DNA of 64,000 nucleotides from Caulobacter sp. CCUG 60055 (GCF_022750545.1 NZ_PUIC01000016.1:62001-126000); one strand, 5' to 3'. Numbered from the stretch's first letter, positions 1 to 8,872 are shown. Translations and numbers: made by a program. The notes: generated by a model not told the origin, from the sequence alone.

Positions 1-2
1 CT

Positions 3-383
3 TCCTGCGCCGGCATCTACGGCGCGCCGAAGCTGGCGGTCTATTCAGCCACCAAGTTCGCGGTGCGCGGCCTGTCGGAAGCCCTGGACGTCGAGTTCGC
101 CCGGCACGGCGTGGGGGTGCGCTGCGTCATGCCCTGGTTTGTCGACACTCCGATCCTGCAGGCCGGCTCGCAAGGCTCGAACGAGGTGATGCGCGACCGC
201 ATCCGGGAGGGCGGGCTGCCGGTCTACACCACCGACGAAGCGGCCCAGGTGATCTGGGACGCCGCGCATGGGGCGGAGCTGCACTACACGGTGGGCAAAC
301 GGGCCAAGCAGCTTCGCTTCGCGGCCCGCTTCTTCCCCGGCGCGGTCAGGAAGCAGATGAAGGCGTCGACTTCGGCGTTTTGA
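3..383 (+). CDS. SDR family short-chain dehydrogenase, 5'-truncated by window edge
   Basis: This is the C-terminal 126 residues of a short-chain dehydrogenase/reductase; the Rossmann nucleotide-binding half lies left of the window. The open frame begins [18 protein letters not shown], which holds the catalytic YxxxK motif (Tyr-Ser-Ala-Thr-Lys) preceded by a Ser-Cys-Ala-Gly segment typical of the active-site strand. The following [14 protein letters not shown] helix and the P-W-F-V-D-T-P segment are standard for classical SDRs acting on NAD(P)H. The substrate cannot be inferred from this part. The last 38 bases overlap the 3' end of the converging hydrolase gene. Confidence 0.85.
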   Translation, partial: SCAGIYGAPKLAVYSATKFAVRGLSEALDVEFARHGVGVRCVMPWFVDTPILQAGSQGSNEVMRDRIREGGLPVYTTDEAAQVIWDAAHGAELHYTVGKRAKQLRFAARFFPGAVRKQMKASTSAF

Positions 384-1590
384 CGGCGCCGGCCTCGGCC
401 TTGCCAGCTTCGCCATGGGCGTCCTGGGAGGGCTTGGCCGACTTGGCGGCGTCGGGCGCGGCCTTGGCGGCCGGCTTGCCGTCCGCGGTCGCTTCCGGCG
501 CGACGGGCTTGGCCGCCGGCCCGGAGGCTTCCGGCTTCAGCACCGCCGAGGCCAGGATGACCGGCGCGGCGGCCGGCTGGCGGTCCGGCTGCGGCGTCGC
601 GGCCATCGGCGCGAAGCTGGCGTAGACCGGCTGCAGCGTCCGGTCGGCCTCGATGGACCGCTCGGGGGTGCGCAGGAAGTTGTCCGGCGCGCCGGCGCGG
701 CCGCCGAAGCGATAAAAGACGTGCAGCCCGACCTGGGCCACGCGCATCATGCCGCCCCAGCCTGGCGCGACGCCGACCACATGGAAGTGCGTGGCGTTGC
801 CGACCTCGGAAGCCACCGCCCCGCCGAGGGCGCGGGCGGCGACCTGCTCGGCCCGACGCCAGGCCACCGTCTCGCGCTGGCGGCGCATCGAGCCGTCGCA
901 GGCGAAGCTGAACTGGCAGGAGCCCGCATGGGCGCCTTGGAAGACCACGCCGCAGATGGTTTTCGGGAAGGCCGGATTACGCACCCGGTTCAGCACCACC
1001 TGGGCGACCGCGGCCTGGCCGGCCGAGGTCTCGCCCCGGGCCTCGTAATAGACGGCCTGGGCCAGGCATTCGAGGTCGCGCGTCGATTCCAGGGCGTTGA
1101 CGCCCGGCGCGCTGAACGGCCTGGCCGAGACGGTGAACGGCGCATAGCCGCCGACGGGGGCGAAGTCGCCGGGGATCGCGCCGCGCAGGCCCGCGCGCAC
1201 CACCAGCGGATCGTTCTGGCCCTTCTGGCGGGCCTTGGCTTCGAGCTGGGCCGCGAACACGGCGGCCTGACGGTCACGCTCGCCGCCGACGCCGAACGGA
1301 TCGTGCCGCTGGGCCACGGCGAGGGCGCCCGGGTCCATCCCGGCCGCCTGCTGCTGAAGAGCGGTTTCGGAAAATCCCGCGGTCGCTCCCGACGCCAACC
1401 GCGTAATCTTTGCATGCGACGCGGCCTGACCGGCCATGCCGCTGCCTAAATAGGCGCCGCCTAGCGCCAGGCCGACCGCTGTTCCGACAGAAGCGGCCAC
1501 GCCCAGCGCACGCGCATCCGCGCGGGCTTGCGTCTTTACTTTCAATGCTTTCGTGTCCTGTGTGGCGAGGGCGGACGCGCCCCCCAACAT
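346..1590 (-). CDS. SleB-type cell wall hydrolase
   Basis: This 414-residue protein carries a cell-wall hydrolase domain of the SleB/Hydrolase_2 family at about residues 174-285, with the hallmark segments ECLAQAVYYEARGE and a following VAQVVLNRVRNPAFP. The family cleaves peptidoglycan (lytic transglycosylase or amidase-like), and Glu183 in YYEARGE is the likely catalytic acid. A hydrophobic Ala/Gly-rich segment at about residues 30-52 probably anchors or exports the protein to the periplasm. The C-terminal 90 residues are low-complexity Ala/Pro/Lys. The ATG at 1590 is used; no better start is evident. It converges on, and overlaps, the SDR gene by 38 bases. The cellular role (division, germination-like or stress remodelling) cannot be told from sequence. 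Confidence 0.87.
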   Translation of the reverse strand: MLGGASALATQDTKALKVKTQARADARALGVAASVGTAVGLALGGAYLGSGMAGQAASHAKITRLASGATAGFSETALQQQAAGMDPGALAVAQRHDPFGVGGERDRQAAVFAAQLEAKARQKGQNDPLVVRAGLRGAIPGDFAPVGGYAPFTVSARPFSAPGVNALESTRDLECLAQAVYYEARGETSAGQAAVAQVVLNRVRNPAFPKTICGVVFQGAHAGSCQFSFACDGSMRRQRETVAWRRAEQVAARALGGAVASEVGNATHFHVVGVAPGWGGMMRVAQVGLHVFYRFGGRAGAPDNFLRTPERSIEADRTLQPVYASFAPMAATPQPDRQPAAAPVILASAVLKPEASGPAAKPVAPEATADGKPAAKAAPDAAKSAKPSQDAHGEAGKAEAGAVKTPKSTPSSAS

Positions 1591-2002
1591 CGACGCCGAA
1601 CTGAACCAGTTAGTCTTCTCAGGGTCCCGTACAGCGGAGGTTCGGCCGGTTCACGATTTGGCCGAGGTCCCTCGTTCTACGCCTTTGTATGGCAGGAATG
1701 TGACCGAGTCGCAAGGCCATGCCGCAACGCAACATTGTCAAGTCCGTTAACCTTGCCGATTGTGCGGCGCGCAATTCCCCCTTCCGCAGTTTACAATCAT
1801 CGCGGCGATCCCAGGAAATCCAAGGCGATTCCGTTACATATCCGAGACCCCCGCCCACTCCCGCGTTAAGGGAGCGGCGCATCCTGGGATTGTGCCACCG
1901 AATTTACGCCGCATCGCAACATAGCCGTCCGGACGCGCCTTCGAGGAACCGGGATCGACCCGTCGCCGTTTCTCCGGTCAGGCGATTCTCCCGGAGACCA
2001 CC
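1591..2002. other. 412-base intergenic region between divergent genes
   Basis: No convincing coding frame is seen here. The segment separates the leftward hydrolase from the rightward lipoprotein pair and so should hold both promoters. It contains a TTAACC element (about 1747-1752), resembling half of a CtrA box (TTAA-N7-TTAA), but the second half is missing. I see no other strong motif. Confidence 0.4.
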
Positions 2003-2212
2003 ATGCGACACCTGATCGGCGCCCTGGCCCTGGCGGCCCTGGCAGGAGCCCTGAGCGGCTGCGGCCACGACATGGAACAGCGCGCCGCCACAGGCGGCGT
2101 AGCCGGCGCGGCGGTGGGCGGACCGATCGGCGCGGTCGTCGGGGCCACGGCCGGAGCGGTGGTCGATACCGCCTCCAAGGGGTCGAGCGACCAGAAGACC
2201 CCGCCCAAATAA
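2003..2212 (+). CDS. small glycine-zipper lipoprotein (copy 1)
   Basis: A 69-residue lipoprotein precursor. Residues 1-19 are a signal peptide ending in the lipobox A-L-S-G before Cys20, the lipidated residue. The mature part starts CGHDMEQRAATG and contains a glycine-zipper-like stretch (GVAGAAVGGPIGAVVG) typical of small outer-membrane lipoproteins of the YMGG/glycine-zipper type. The start ATG is preceded by CCCGGAGACC, a plausible ribosome-binding site. The next gene encodes a clear paralogue 70 bases downstream, so the pair arose by tandem duplication. No specific function is known to me; envelope structure or stress is an inference. Confidence 0.8.
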   Translation: MRHLIGALALAALAGALSGCGHDMEQRAATGGVAGAAVGGPIGAVVGATAGAVVDTASKGSSDQKTPPK

Positions 2213-2282
2213 GGGCGCCGAATCCGGCGACGGTCGCCCGAGCCGTCGCCGTGCGCCCCGCACGATCCCATCTGGAGCCCGT

Positions 2283-2480
2283 ATGAGCAAAGTCCTGAAA
2301 CTCGCGGCGGCCGCCGCGCTGACGGCCGGTCTGGCCGCCTGCGGCCACAACATGGAGCAGCGGGCCGCCACCGGCGCCATCGCCGGCGCGGTCGTCGGCG
2401 GTCCCGTCGGCGCGGCGGTGGGGGCCGGCGTGGGCGTCGCCGTCAACGGCGTCTCCAAGTCCGGGCCGAAGTCCCGATAG
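2283..2480 (+). CDS. small glycine-zipper lipoprotein (copy 2)
   Basis: A 65-residue paralogue of the gene just upstream. The signal peptide ends G-L-A-A before Cys20, the same position as in copy 1, and the mature protein starts CGHNMEQRAATG, differing by one residue over the first twelve. The glycine zipper (AIAGAVVGGPVGAAVGAG) is conserved while the last 15 residues diverge (Lys/Ser-rich here, Asp/Gln/Lys-rich in copy 1). It probably sits in the outer membrane as a lipid-anchored peptide that may oligomerise. The conserved GH(D/N)MEQRAATG segment suggests selection on that part. Function unknown. Confidence 0.8.
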   Translation: MSKVLKLAAAAALTAGLAACGHNMEQRAATGAIAGAVVGGPVGAAVGAGVGVAVNGVSKSGPKSR

Positions 2481-2498
2481 GCCGCCCGGCCGGGACGT

Positions 2499-3422
2499 CT
2501 ATTCCCCGGCCGGATTGCGCGGATCGAGCGGCAGCCCCTCGGCCTGCCGGCGCTTCAACAGCCTCAGCCAGCCATGCAGGGCCTCGCAGTCCAGGCCGTG
2601 CATCATCAGCCGGTAGCCGGCGCCGAAGGTGGACATCGGCACCAGCGGGTGGCCGTTCTTGATGAAGCTGAGGTGGTAGTCCGTCCCCAGGATCTTGGCG
2701 ACGTAGATGGCGATCACCTCGTCGAGCTGCAGCGAATTGACCGCCCGCACGAAGTCGTGGCGCGGCAGCATCAAGGCGTAGAACGGCGTGTAGACCTCGA
2801 CCGCCGTCTGCACGTCGGCGAAGTTCCACGGCCTGTCGGGGAACGGCTCGAAGTCGAACGGCCCGTCGGTGATCATCGAAAAGTCGGGCCGCGCGACCGG
2901 GGCGAGGTCCCGCCCCTGCGCCCGCAGCGACGCGTTCAGCTCGATGACGAAATTGAAGACGTTGAGGTCGTGCTGCAGGAAGACGTTGTCCTCCAGGTCC
3001 TTGAGCGAGCGCGGCCGCAGCGGACGGCTGTCGATGGTCACCGGGCCGGCGTTGGCCTTGATGAAGGCCAGCAGTTCGGTGCCGATATGGAAGTGCCGCA
3101 GGATCAGCAGGTTGGTCTGCGGCGTGGCGAAGGTCTTCAGGCCCCAGTGGATCAGCCGGTGCAGGGCGCCGTTGAAGTTCGGCCAGTGGACGAACACGCG
3201 CCGCAGCAGGTGCACGACCACGAAGAACACGAAGATCAGCGGGCGCAGGGCCGGCAGCAGGAAGCTGCGGGAATAGGAGGCGTTGCCGACGACCAGGGCC
3301 CGCTTGGCGTCCTCGTCCACGGGCAGGCTGTGGTCCAGCCACAGGGCGAGCCAGGGATCGGGATCGGCCGGATCGTGGGCGGCGGCGTCGAAGCGCTGAC
3401 CGAGACGGGGTTTGCGAGCCAT
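2499..3422 (-). CDS. membrane-anchored conserved protein of unknown function (third gene of KAS III/oxidase operon)
   Basis: A 307-residue protein beginning MARKPRLGQRFD. One hydrophobic segment at about residues 54-73 (LLPALRPLIFVFFVVVHLLR) suggests a single membrane anchor or a membrane-embedded re-entrant helix; the rest is soluble and mostly helical. Several conserved-looking His/Asp pairs occur (RHFHIGTE, LQHDLNVF, MLPRHDF) but no known catalytic motif is recognised. I believe a DUF (possibly DUF6999) covers it, but I cannot confirm this. It is the last gene of a three-gene leftward operon, 14 bases after the oxidase gene, so it probably serves the same pathway, perhaps as a membrane partner. 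A longer upstream reading of this frame is antisense to the neighbour and is not used. Confidence 0.75.
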   Translation of the reverse strand: MARKPRLGQRFDAAAHDPADPDPWLALWLDHSLPVDEDAKRALVVGNASYSRSFLLPALRPLIFVFFVVVHLLRRVFVHWPNFNGALHRLIHWGLKTFATPQTNLLILRHFHIGTELLAFIKANAGPVTIDSRPLRPRSLKDLEDNVFLQHDLNVFNFVIELNASLRAQGRDLAPVARPDFSMITDGPFDFEPFPDRPWNFADVQTAVEVYTPFYALMLPRHDFVRAVNSLQLDEVIAIYVAKILGTDYHLSFIKNGHPLVPMSTFGAGYRLMMHGLDCEALHGWLRLLKRRQAEGLPLDPRNPAGE

Positions 3423-3436
3423 GGGACCAGTCCTCC

Positions 3437-4120
3437 TCAGCGCACGTCTTCGATCTGCATGGCGTAGAGCCGGCCGGTGACCTCGGCGCAGCGGACGATG
3501 CGCGCCTCGACCGCCGGATCGGGCAGGACCATGGCCAGCATCGCCTCGAACTCGGTCATGTGATCGCCGTCGTTGGCTCCGTGATAGACGAGGAACCGCA
3601 CGGCCTCGTCGGACAGGGACAGCTGCCGGGCGATCGCCCGGCCCCACCCGGCCGCCTTGATCGAGCCCAGCCCCTCGATGATGAACATCGCGCCCAGCAG
3701 GCCGAAGGGGTTGGGCTTGGACGCCTCGGCGAACATCCAGGCCGACAGCGCCTCGGACCCGACGTTCTTGGCCCCGGAGCGGATGTCCTCGAGCCGCCCG
3801 CCGGCGGCGACGTAGTCGGCCTCGATCAGCCGATAGTCGCGGTGCTCGGTGGCGGCGTGGCGCATCAGGGTCGAGCGCAGCTCGAAATGCGCCTCGTCGA
3901 CATTGGAGGCCGCCCGCGAGATCCAGCACGCGCCGTCGACCACCTGCTGGCGCAGGTTCATCAGCAGCGCGCGGTAGTCGTCGATGGTCAGCAGGCCCCG
4001 GTTCAGGCGCCGCACCAGGGGCGTCGAGTCCAGGCGCGCCTCGAAATCGGTCCACGCCACCGCCAGCTTGCGCAGGACCGGCGCCGTCGTCGCCCCGCCC
4101 TCCTTCGTCCGCGCGCTCAT
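3437..4120 (-). CDS. haem-oxygenase-fold iron-containing redox enzyme (HDO-like)
   Basis: A 227-residue all-helical protein resembling the TenA/haem-oxygenase-like 'iron-containing redox enzyme' family, which includes diiron oxidases such as UndA, BesC and SznF that cleave or hydroxylate fatty-acid and amino-acid substrates with O2. Candidate metal ligands are visible in the expected helices: E92/H93 in HAATEHRDY, E149 in FIIEGLGSIK, and H180, D184 and H187 in HGANDGDHMTEFE. I cannot assign the exact ligand set without alignment. The ATG at 4120 overlaps the stop of the KAS III gene (ATGA, 4117-4120), so the two are translationally coupled. The family is inferred from motif pattern and context, hence moderate certainty. 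Confidence 0.75.
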   Translation of the reverse strand: MSARTKEGGATTAPVLRKLAVAWTDFEARLDSTPLVRRLNRGLLTIDDYRALLMNLRQQVVDGACWISRAASNVDEAHFELRSTLMRHAATEHRDYRLIEADYVAAGGRLEDIRSGAKNVGSEALSAWMFAEASKPNPFGLLGAMFIIEGLGSIKAAGWGRAIARQLSLSDEAVRFLVYHGANDGDHMTEFEAMLAMVLPDPAVEARIVRCAEVTGRLYAMQIEDVR

Positions 4121-5268
4121 CGCCCTGCCCCTTCCACCGCCGTCAACATCATGAAGCCGACCGTCGCCCGGCCGCTCTCCGGCACGATGCACAGCACCCG
4201 CTCGCCCGCCTTCAGCCGGCCGGAGCGCAGGAAGGCGTCGAGCATGATCCAGATCGAGGCCGAGCCGGTGTTGCCGCAGGTCGCCAGGTTGGTGAACCAG
4301 CGCGCCTCCGGGATCATCGCCCCGGTCTGCTCCAGCAGGCGGACGATCTCCTCGCGCAGCGACCGCGCCGAATAGTGGCAGAGCAGGTGATCGACCCCGG
4401 CCGGGTCGATGCGGCCGGCGTCGACCTTGTCCAGATAGACGCCCACCCAGGCGCGGATCACCGCCTTGAGCTGGTCGAAGTCCTGCAACAGCGCCATCGC
4501 GCCCTGGGCGAAACCCGCCTCCGGCCCGGCGTGGGACCAGGCGCTCTTCATGTCGTGGCGGGCGGCCTTGGTCGAGCCGGCCCACATGCAGGCGTCGAAG
4601 CGCCCGGCCAGCGAGGTCATGTCGATCCAGTCGACGCGCAGGCCGAGCCCGCGCCCAGCCGGGCGTGGCTGCATCACCGCCGCACCGGCCCCGTCCGACA
4701 GGGTCCAGCGCAGGAAATCCGCCTCGATCGCCAGCCGCCCCTTGGCGTCGACCAGGGCCGTGCCTTCGTAGAAGTGCGGCCGGAACCAGCGCGACGAGAA
4801 CTCGCCGGCGGTCGCCGCCGCCAGCTCGGCCTCCCCGGCCCGCACCGCCAGCCAGGCCGCCTTGGCCGCCATCAGCGACGAGGCGCAGACCGACTGGAAG
4901 CTGGCTGTCTCCAAGGGGCCGCAGCCCAGTTCGCCGTGCACGGCGGCGGCGTGGCCCGGCGCCAGATAGTCGCCCTGGGTGGTGGCCGCCGCCAGCAGGT
5001 CGAGGTCGTCGGCCGCATGGCCCGCCGCCTCCAGCGCGGTCCGCACGGCGGCGGCGCACATCGAGGCGTTGGAGTGCAGGGGCCGGCCCTCGGGGGTCAG
5101 GGCGTAGTGACGGGTGTCGATGCCGTTCCAGTGCAGGGCCCGCCGCCCCATCGCCGACCGGCGGCCGCAGACGAGGCCGAGATAGTCCTCCATCCGGTCC
5201 TGCCCCACCGGCTCGCCCGGCAGGAAAGCTCCCGTCCCGCTGATGAAGACGTCACGCAACATGGTCAT
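4117..5268 (-). CDS. 3-oxoacyl-ACP synthase III (KAS III/FabH-like) family enzyme
   Basis: A 383-residue thiolase-fold condensing enzyme. The KAS III catalytic triad is present: Cys128 in SVCASSLMAA, His298 in LLCHYSARS and Asn333 in TCGNTGSAS. The protein is longer than housekeeping FabH (about 320 residues) and carries an unusual N-terminal region (VFISGTGAFLPGEPV then a Gly/Arg-rich insert), so it is more likely a specialised member acting in secondary lipid or signal metabolism. The ATG at 5268 is preferred over an in-frame upstream codon because it follows a GGAGCC element and begins the conserved strand. It is the first gene of a leftward operon with the oxidase and membrane protein. 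A 28-bp palindrome 50-77 bases upstream suggests repressor control. Confidence 0.85.
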   Translation of the reverse strand: MTMLRDVFISGTGAFLPGEPVGQDRMEDYLGLVCGRRSAMGRRALHWNGIDTRHYALTPEGRPLHSNASMCAAAVRTALEAAGHAADDLDLLAAATTQGDYLAPGHAAAVHGELGCGPLETASFQSVCASSLMAAKAAWLAVRAGEAELAAATAGEFSSRWFRPHFYEGTALVDAKGRLAIEADFLRWTLSDGAGAAVMQPRPAGRGLGLRVDWIDMTSLAGRFDACMWAGSTKAARHDMKSAWSHAGPEAGFAQGAMALLQDFDQLKAVIRAWVGVYLDKVDAGRIDPAGVDHLLCHYSARSLREEIVRLLEQTGAMIPEARWFTNLATCGNTGSASIWIMLDAFLRSGRLKAGERVLCIVPESGRATVGFMMLTAVEGAGR

Positions 5269-5317
5269 GGCTAGGGCTCCGAGGTTGGAACGCCCCGACC
5301 CTAGCCGATCGCCGCAA

Positions 5318-5345
5318 ACATGCAAGTGATTACTCACTTACATGT
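5318..5345. promoter_or_regulatory. 28-bp inverted repeat, probable repressor operator
   Basis: Left arm ACATGCAAGTGA (5318-5329) and right arm TCACTTACATGT (5334-5345) are inverted repeats matching at 11 of 12 positions around TTAC. The size and symmetry suit a TetR-type dimer. It lies 50-77 bases upstream of the KAS III start and about 105 bases upstream of uvrB on the other strand. No regulator gene is adjacent, so the cognate factor is probably encoded elsewhere. Confidence 0.65.
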
Positions 5346-5450
5346 TCGACACCGCGCCGGACCGGCCTCCCGTCAGAATCTGTCAGCAGGGTGACGCAGA
5401 GCCGACGCGCTCCCCTAGCCAGCGGCGATGTTCGCCCCTAACTTCCGTTC

Positions 5451-7712
5451 ATGCCCCGTTCCTCCTCCCCGACCGGCGTCGAGGACGCCTCCGCCCGGTT
5501 CATCCACGATGTCGCGGTGAGCGATCTGACCGGCGGCGCGGTCGCGACCGCCTGGGCGCCGCACCGGCCGGCGCGGCCCGACAAGGTCGAGGGCGGCCGG
5601 CGCTTCAAGCTGGTGTCGGAGTACCAGCCGGCCGGCGACCAGCCCACGGCCATCAGCGACCTGGTGAGCGGGCTGGAGGGCAAGGAGAACGACCAAGTCC
5701 TGCTCGGCGTCACCGGCTCGGGCAAGACCTTCACCATGGCCAAGGTGATCGAGGCCACCCAACGCCCGGCGCTGATCCTGGCCCCGAACAAGACCCTGGC
5801 CGCCCAGCTCTATTCCGAGTTCAAGAGCTTCTTCCCCGAGAATGCGGTCGAGTTCTTCGTCAGCTACTACGACTACTACCAGCCGGAAGCCTACGTCCCG
5901 CGCACCGACACCTATATCGAGAAGGACTCCTCGATAAACGAGCAGATCGACCGCATGCGCCACTCGGCGACCCGGGCGATCCTGGAGCGCGACGACGTCA
6001 TCGTCGTGGCCTCGGTCAGCTGCATCTACGGCATCGGCTCGGTCGAGACCTACACGGCCATGACCTTCACCCTGGAGGTCGGCCAGACGGTCAACGAGCG
6101 CCAGATGCTCGCCGACCTGGTGGCCCAGCAGTACAAGCGCAACGACCAGGCCTTCGAGCGCGGCACGTTCCGCAAGCGCGGCGACGTGCTGGAGATCTTC
6201 CCCGCCCACTACGAGGACCGCGCCTGGCGGGTGTCGCTGTTCGGCGACGAGGTCGAGGCGATCATGGAGTTCGACCCGCTGACCGGCAAGAAGACCGCCG
6301 ACCTGCCGTCGATCCGCATCTACGCCAACAGCCACTACGTCACGCCGCGCCCGACCCTGATCCAGGCGATCAGCTCCATCAAGGCCGAGCTGAAAGAGCG
6401 TCTCGACTGGCTGGTCGCCAACGGCAAGCTGCTGGAGGCCCAGCGCCTGGAGCAACGCACCAATTTCGACGTGGAGATGCTGGAGACCACCGGCTCCTGC
6501 GCCGGCATCGAGAACTACAGCCGCTACCTGACCGGCCGCAAGGCGGGCGAGCCGCCGCCGACCTTCTTCGAATACATCCCCGACAACGCCCTGCTGTTCA
6601 CCGACGAGAGCCACCAGACGGTGCCGCAGATCGGGGCGATGTACCGGGGCGACTATCGCCGCAAGTTCACCCTGGCCGAATACGGCTTCCGCCTGCCCTC
6701 GGCCATGGACAACCGCCCGCTCAAGTTCGAGGAGTGGGACGCCATGCGGCCGCAGACGGTGCACGTCAGCGCCACCCCCGGCCCCTGGGAGATGGAACGC
6801 GCCGGCGGCGTCTTCGCCGAGCAGGTGATCCGCCCCACCGGCCTGATCGACCCGCCGGTGCATGTGCGCCCGGTGAGCAAGGACGGCTTCAGCCAGGTCG
6901 ACGACGTCATCGCCGAAGCGCGCGACGTGGCCAAGCACGGCTATCGCACCCTGGTCACCGTGCTGACCAAGAAGATGGCCGAGGACCTGACCGAGTACAT
7001 GCACGAGCAGGGCCTGCGCGTGCGCTACATGCACTCGGACGTCGACACCCTGGAGCGGATCGAGATCATCCGCGACCTGCGCCTGGGCGCGTTCGACATC
7101 CTGATCGGCATCAACCTGCTGCGCGAGGGCCTCGACATTCCGGAATGCGGGCTGGTCGCCATCCTCGACGCCGACAAGGAAGGCTTCCTGCGCTCGGAGA
7201 CCTCGCTGATCCAGACCATCGGCCGGGCGGCGCGCAACGTCGACGGCAAGGTCATCCTCTACGCCGACCAGATCACCGGCTCGATGGAGCGGGCCATGGC
7301 GGAGACCAACCGCCGCCGCGAGAAGCAGGAGGCCTACAACCGCGAACACGGCATCACGCCCGAGAGCGTCAAGCGCGGCATCAAGGACATCCTCGACAGC
7401 CCCTACGAGAAGGACCGCGTCACCGTGCCGGCCGGACTGGCCGAGGACGGCGGCAAGCCCTTCGTCGGCGACAACTTCAAGGCCACGCTCAGGGACCTGG
7501 AGACCCGGATGCGCGAGGCCGCCTCCAACCTCGAGTTCGAGGAGGCCGCCCGCCTGCGCGACGAGGTCAAGCGGCTGAAGATGCTCGACCTGGAGTTCGC
7601 CAACGACGCCATCACCGCCGAAGGCGAGACGGCCGACAAGTCGGCCCCGGCGCGGCTCAGGAAAGAAGCGCGGGCGGAAGCAGCTGAGCGGTTCCGGAAA
7701 GGCCGGCGCTAG
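5451..7712 (+). CDS. uvrB: excinuclease ABC subunit B
   Basis: A 753-residue UvrB, the damage-verifying helicase of nucleotide excision repair that loads onto DNA from UvrA and then recruits UvrC. The Walker A motif GVTGSGKT is at residues 86-93. The beta-hairpin and helicase motifs are present ([63 protein letters not shown]). A C-terminal UVR motif ([17 protein letters not shown]) provides the UvrC/UvrA contact. The first 50 residues are an extension relative to E. coli UvrB. No GTTC-N7-GTTC SOS box is seen just upstream. The 3' end overlaps the converging DUF4126 gene by four bases. Confidence 0.97.
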   Translation: MPRSSSPTGVEDASARFIHDVAVSDLTGGAVATAWAPHRPARPDKVEGGRRFKLVSEYQPAGDQPTAISDLVSGLEGKENDQVLLGVTGSGKTFTMAKVIEATQRPALILAPNKTLAAQLYSEFKSFFPENAVEFFVSYYDYYQPEAYVPRTDTYIEKDSSINEQIDRMRHSATRAILERDDVIVVASVSCIYGIGSVETYTAMTFTLEVGQTVNERQMLADLVAQQYKRNDQAFERGTFRKRGDVLEIFPAHYEDRAWRVSLFGDEVEAIMEFDPLTGKKTADLPSIRIYANSHYVTPRPTLIQAISSIKAELKERLDWLVANGKLLEAQRLEQRTNFDVEMLETTGSCAGIENYSRYLTGRKAGEPPPTFFEYIPDNALLFTDESHQTVPQIGAMYRGDYRRKFTLAEYGFRLPSAMDNRPLKFEEWDAMRPQTVHVSATPGPWEMERAGGVFAEQVIRPTGLIDPPVHVRPVSKDGFSQVDDVIAEARDVAKHGYRTLVTVLTKKMAEDLTEYMHEQGLRVRYMHSDVDTLERIEIIRDLRLGAFDILIGINLLREGLDIPECGLVAILDADKEGFLRSETSLIQTIGRAARNVDGKVILYADQITGSMERAMAETNRRREKQEAYNREHGITPESVKRGIKDILDSPYEKDRVTVPAGLAEDGGKPFVGDNFKATLRDLETRMREAASNLEFEEAARLRDEVKRLKMLDLEFANDAITAEGETADKSAPARLRKEARAEAAERFRKGRR

Positions 7713-8287
7713 GGCGTTCGCGGCGCGCCGGCGCGTAGCCGCCGCCACACCCGCCAGCCGACGAACAGCAACACCGCCAGCAGCAGCGGCACGAGGACCG
7801 GCGCGATGAAGGCCAGCGCCGCCATGCCGGCCGAGGCCAGGTCCTCGAAGACCGACACGAACGGATTGGCGAGGCCGGCCGTCGTCGCCGTGCTGGCCAC
7901 CCGGGTTCCGGTCTGGGCGGCGTGGAACGCCAGGGCGGTCGGCGCGCCGATGATCAGGCCGGCTATGGCCGCCACGGCCGGGTCGGCGTGGGTGAACACG
8001 GCCCCCGCGACCAGGATGGCGGCCAGGGGGCGCGTCACCGTGCCGACGGCGCTGAGCGCGTGGTCGACCAGCGGAATCTTGTCGGCGGCCAGTTCGACGA
8101 CGGTGGCGACGCCGAGCGCGGCCAGGGCGGCGTTGGAGCCGAGCCAGGCGACGTGCGGGTTCAACCCGACGCCGAACCAGCCGAACCGGGCGACGACGGC
8201 CAGCATGAGCAGGGGCAGGAAGGTCCGCAGGCCGGTGGCGGCGGCGAGACCGAGGCCCAGGAGGGCCGGCAGAACCCAGGTTTGCAT
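7709..8287 (-). CDS. DUF4126 family integral membrane protein
   Basis: A 192-residue protein with about five hydrophobic segments ([20 protein letters not shown] at the start, then [13 protein letters not shown], a mid Ala/Gly-rich pair and a C-terminal [15 protein letters not shown]). The [11 protein letters not shown] start and the central [22 protein letters not shown] segment are typical of the DUF4126 family of bacterial membrane proteins. No enzymatic motif is visible and the function is unknown. The ATG at 8287 is chosen because it opens the first transmembrane helix; a longer frame upstream is Arg-rich and not typical. It converges on uvrB, overlapping by four bases. Confidence 0.82.
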   Translation of the reverse strand: MQTWVLPALLGLGLAAATGLRTFLPLLMLAVVARFGWFGVGLNPHVAWLGSNAALAALGVATVVELAADKIPLVDHALSAVGTVTRPLAAILVAGAVFTHADPAVAAIAGLIIGAPTALAFHAAQTGTRVASTATTAGLANPFVSVFEDLASAGMAALAFIAPVLVPLLLAVLLFVGWRVWRRLRAGAPRTP

Positions 8288-8570
8288 CCGAGGCCCTCGC
8301 GGGGTTGCGCCGGCCAGCAGACCACAACCGCACCGCGCCGGCCACCTGAAACCATCCGGGCGCCACATTGACTCGCCCCATGCGCGAAACCGGACTCGCG
8401 CAAAGCGAAAGCGATGCGGCGGCGCCACAGCTCGATCAAAGTTAAGTCGTGACGAACCTTGTTAGGAACTCGATTCCACGCCTTGCGTATCCTCTACAGA
8501 GCGCCGAGCGGCGCCGCCTCGGAAGCGGTCCGAGAGACGCCGGCGCGGCGGCTCGCGGGAGATAGAGACC

Positions 8571-8843
8571 ATGGGCGCACGTCTGACGGTTGTACACGGC
8601 GTCAACGCCGTCGAAGAGTCGGCGGCGGTTCGTATCCAACGTTTGCAGCTTGAGGCGCACGCGCTGGCGCGTGAGCAGATCGAAGTGCTGGAGGCGGCGA
8701 TCATCGACCTGGCGGCCCAGGCCGAGGCCGTGGCCTCGGGCGGGGACGCCTATCCGGTAGGCGCCCGCGAACTGGCTCGACGCCTGGCCCTCGAACTGCC
8801 GTCCAAAGCCGACACCCTCAAGATCATCCTGGCGCGCGACTGA
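8571..8843 (+). CDS. conserved hypothetical helical protein
   Basis: A 90-residue soluble protein that is almost entirely amphipathic helix, beginning MGARLTVVHGVNAVEE. The central part (VRIQRLQLEAHALAREQIEVLEAAI) looks like a coiled coil that could dimerise, and the C-terminal part (ARELARRLALELPSKADTLKIIL) a second helix pair. It is preceded by GGGAGATAGAGACC, a good ribosome-binding site. The codon use is like the neighbours and the frame is clean, so I regard it as real. I do not recognise a family with a known function; small proteins of this form occur in Caulobacterales. Confidence 0.7.
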   Translation: MGARLTVVHGVNAVEESAAVRIQRLQLEAHALAREQIEVLEAAIIDLAAQAEAVASGGDAYPVGARELARRLALELPSKADTLKIILARD

Positions 8844-8872
8844 GCGCCGGCCGCGCCTCTCCTTCCCGCCGT

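Noticed and set aside
5346-5450. SOS box before uvrB
   Set aside because: GTTC occurs twice but 13 bases apart, not GTTC-N7-GTTC, so LexA control is not supported.
5415-8381. Long minus-strand open frame of 988 codons opposite uvrB
   Set aside because: It is antisense to the clearly conserved uvrB and reads a repetitive Val/Gln/Arg/His-rich sequence. High GC creates such shadows; the same holds for long frames opposite flgK, uvrD, flgE and the S9 peptidase.
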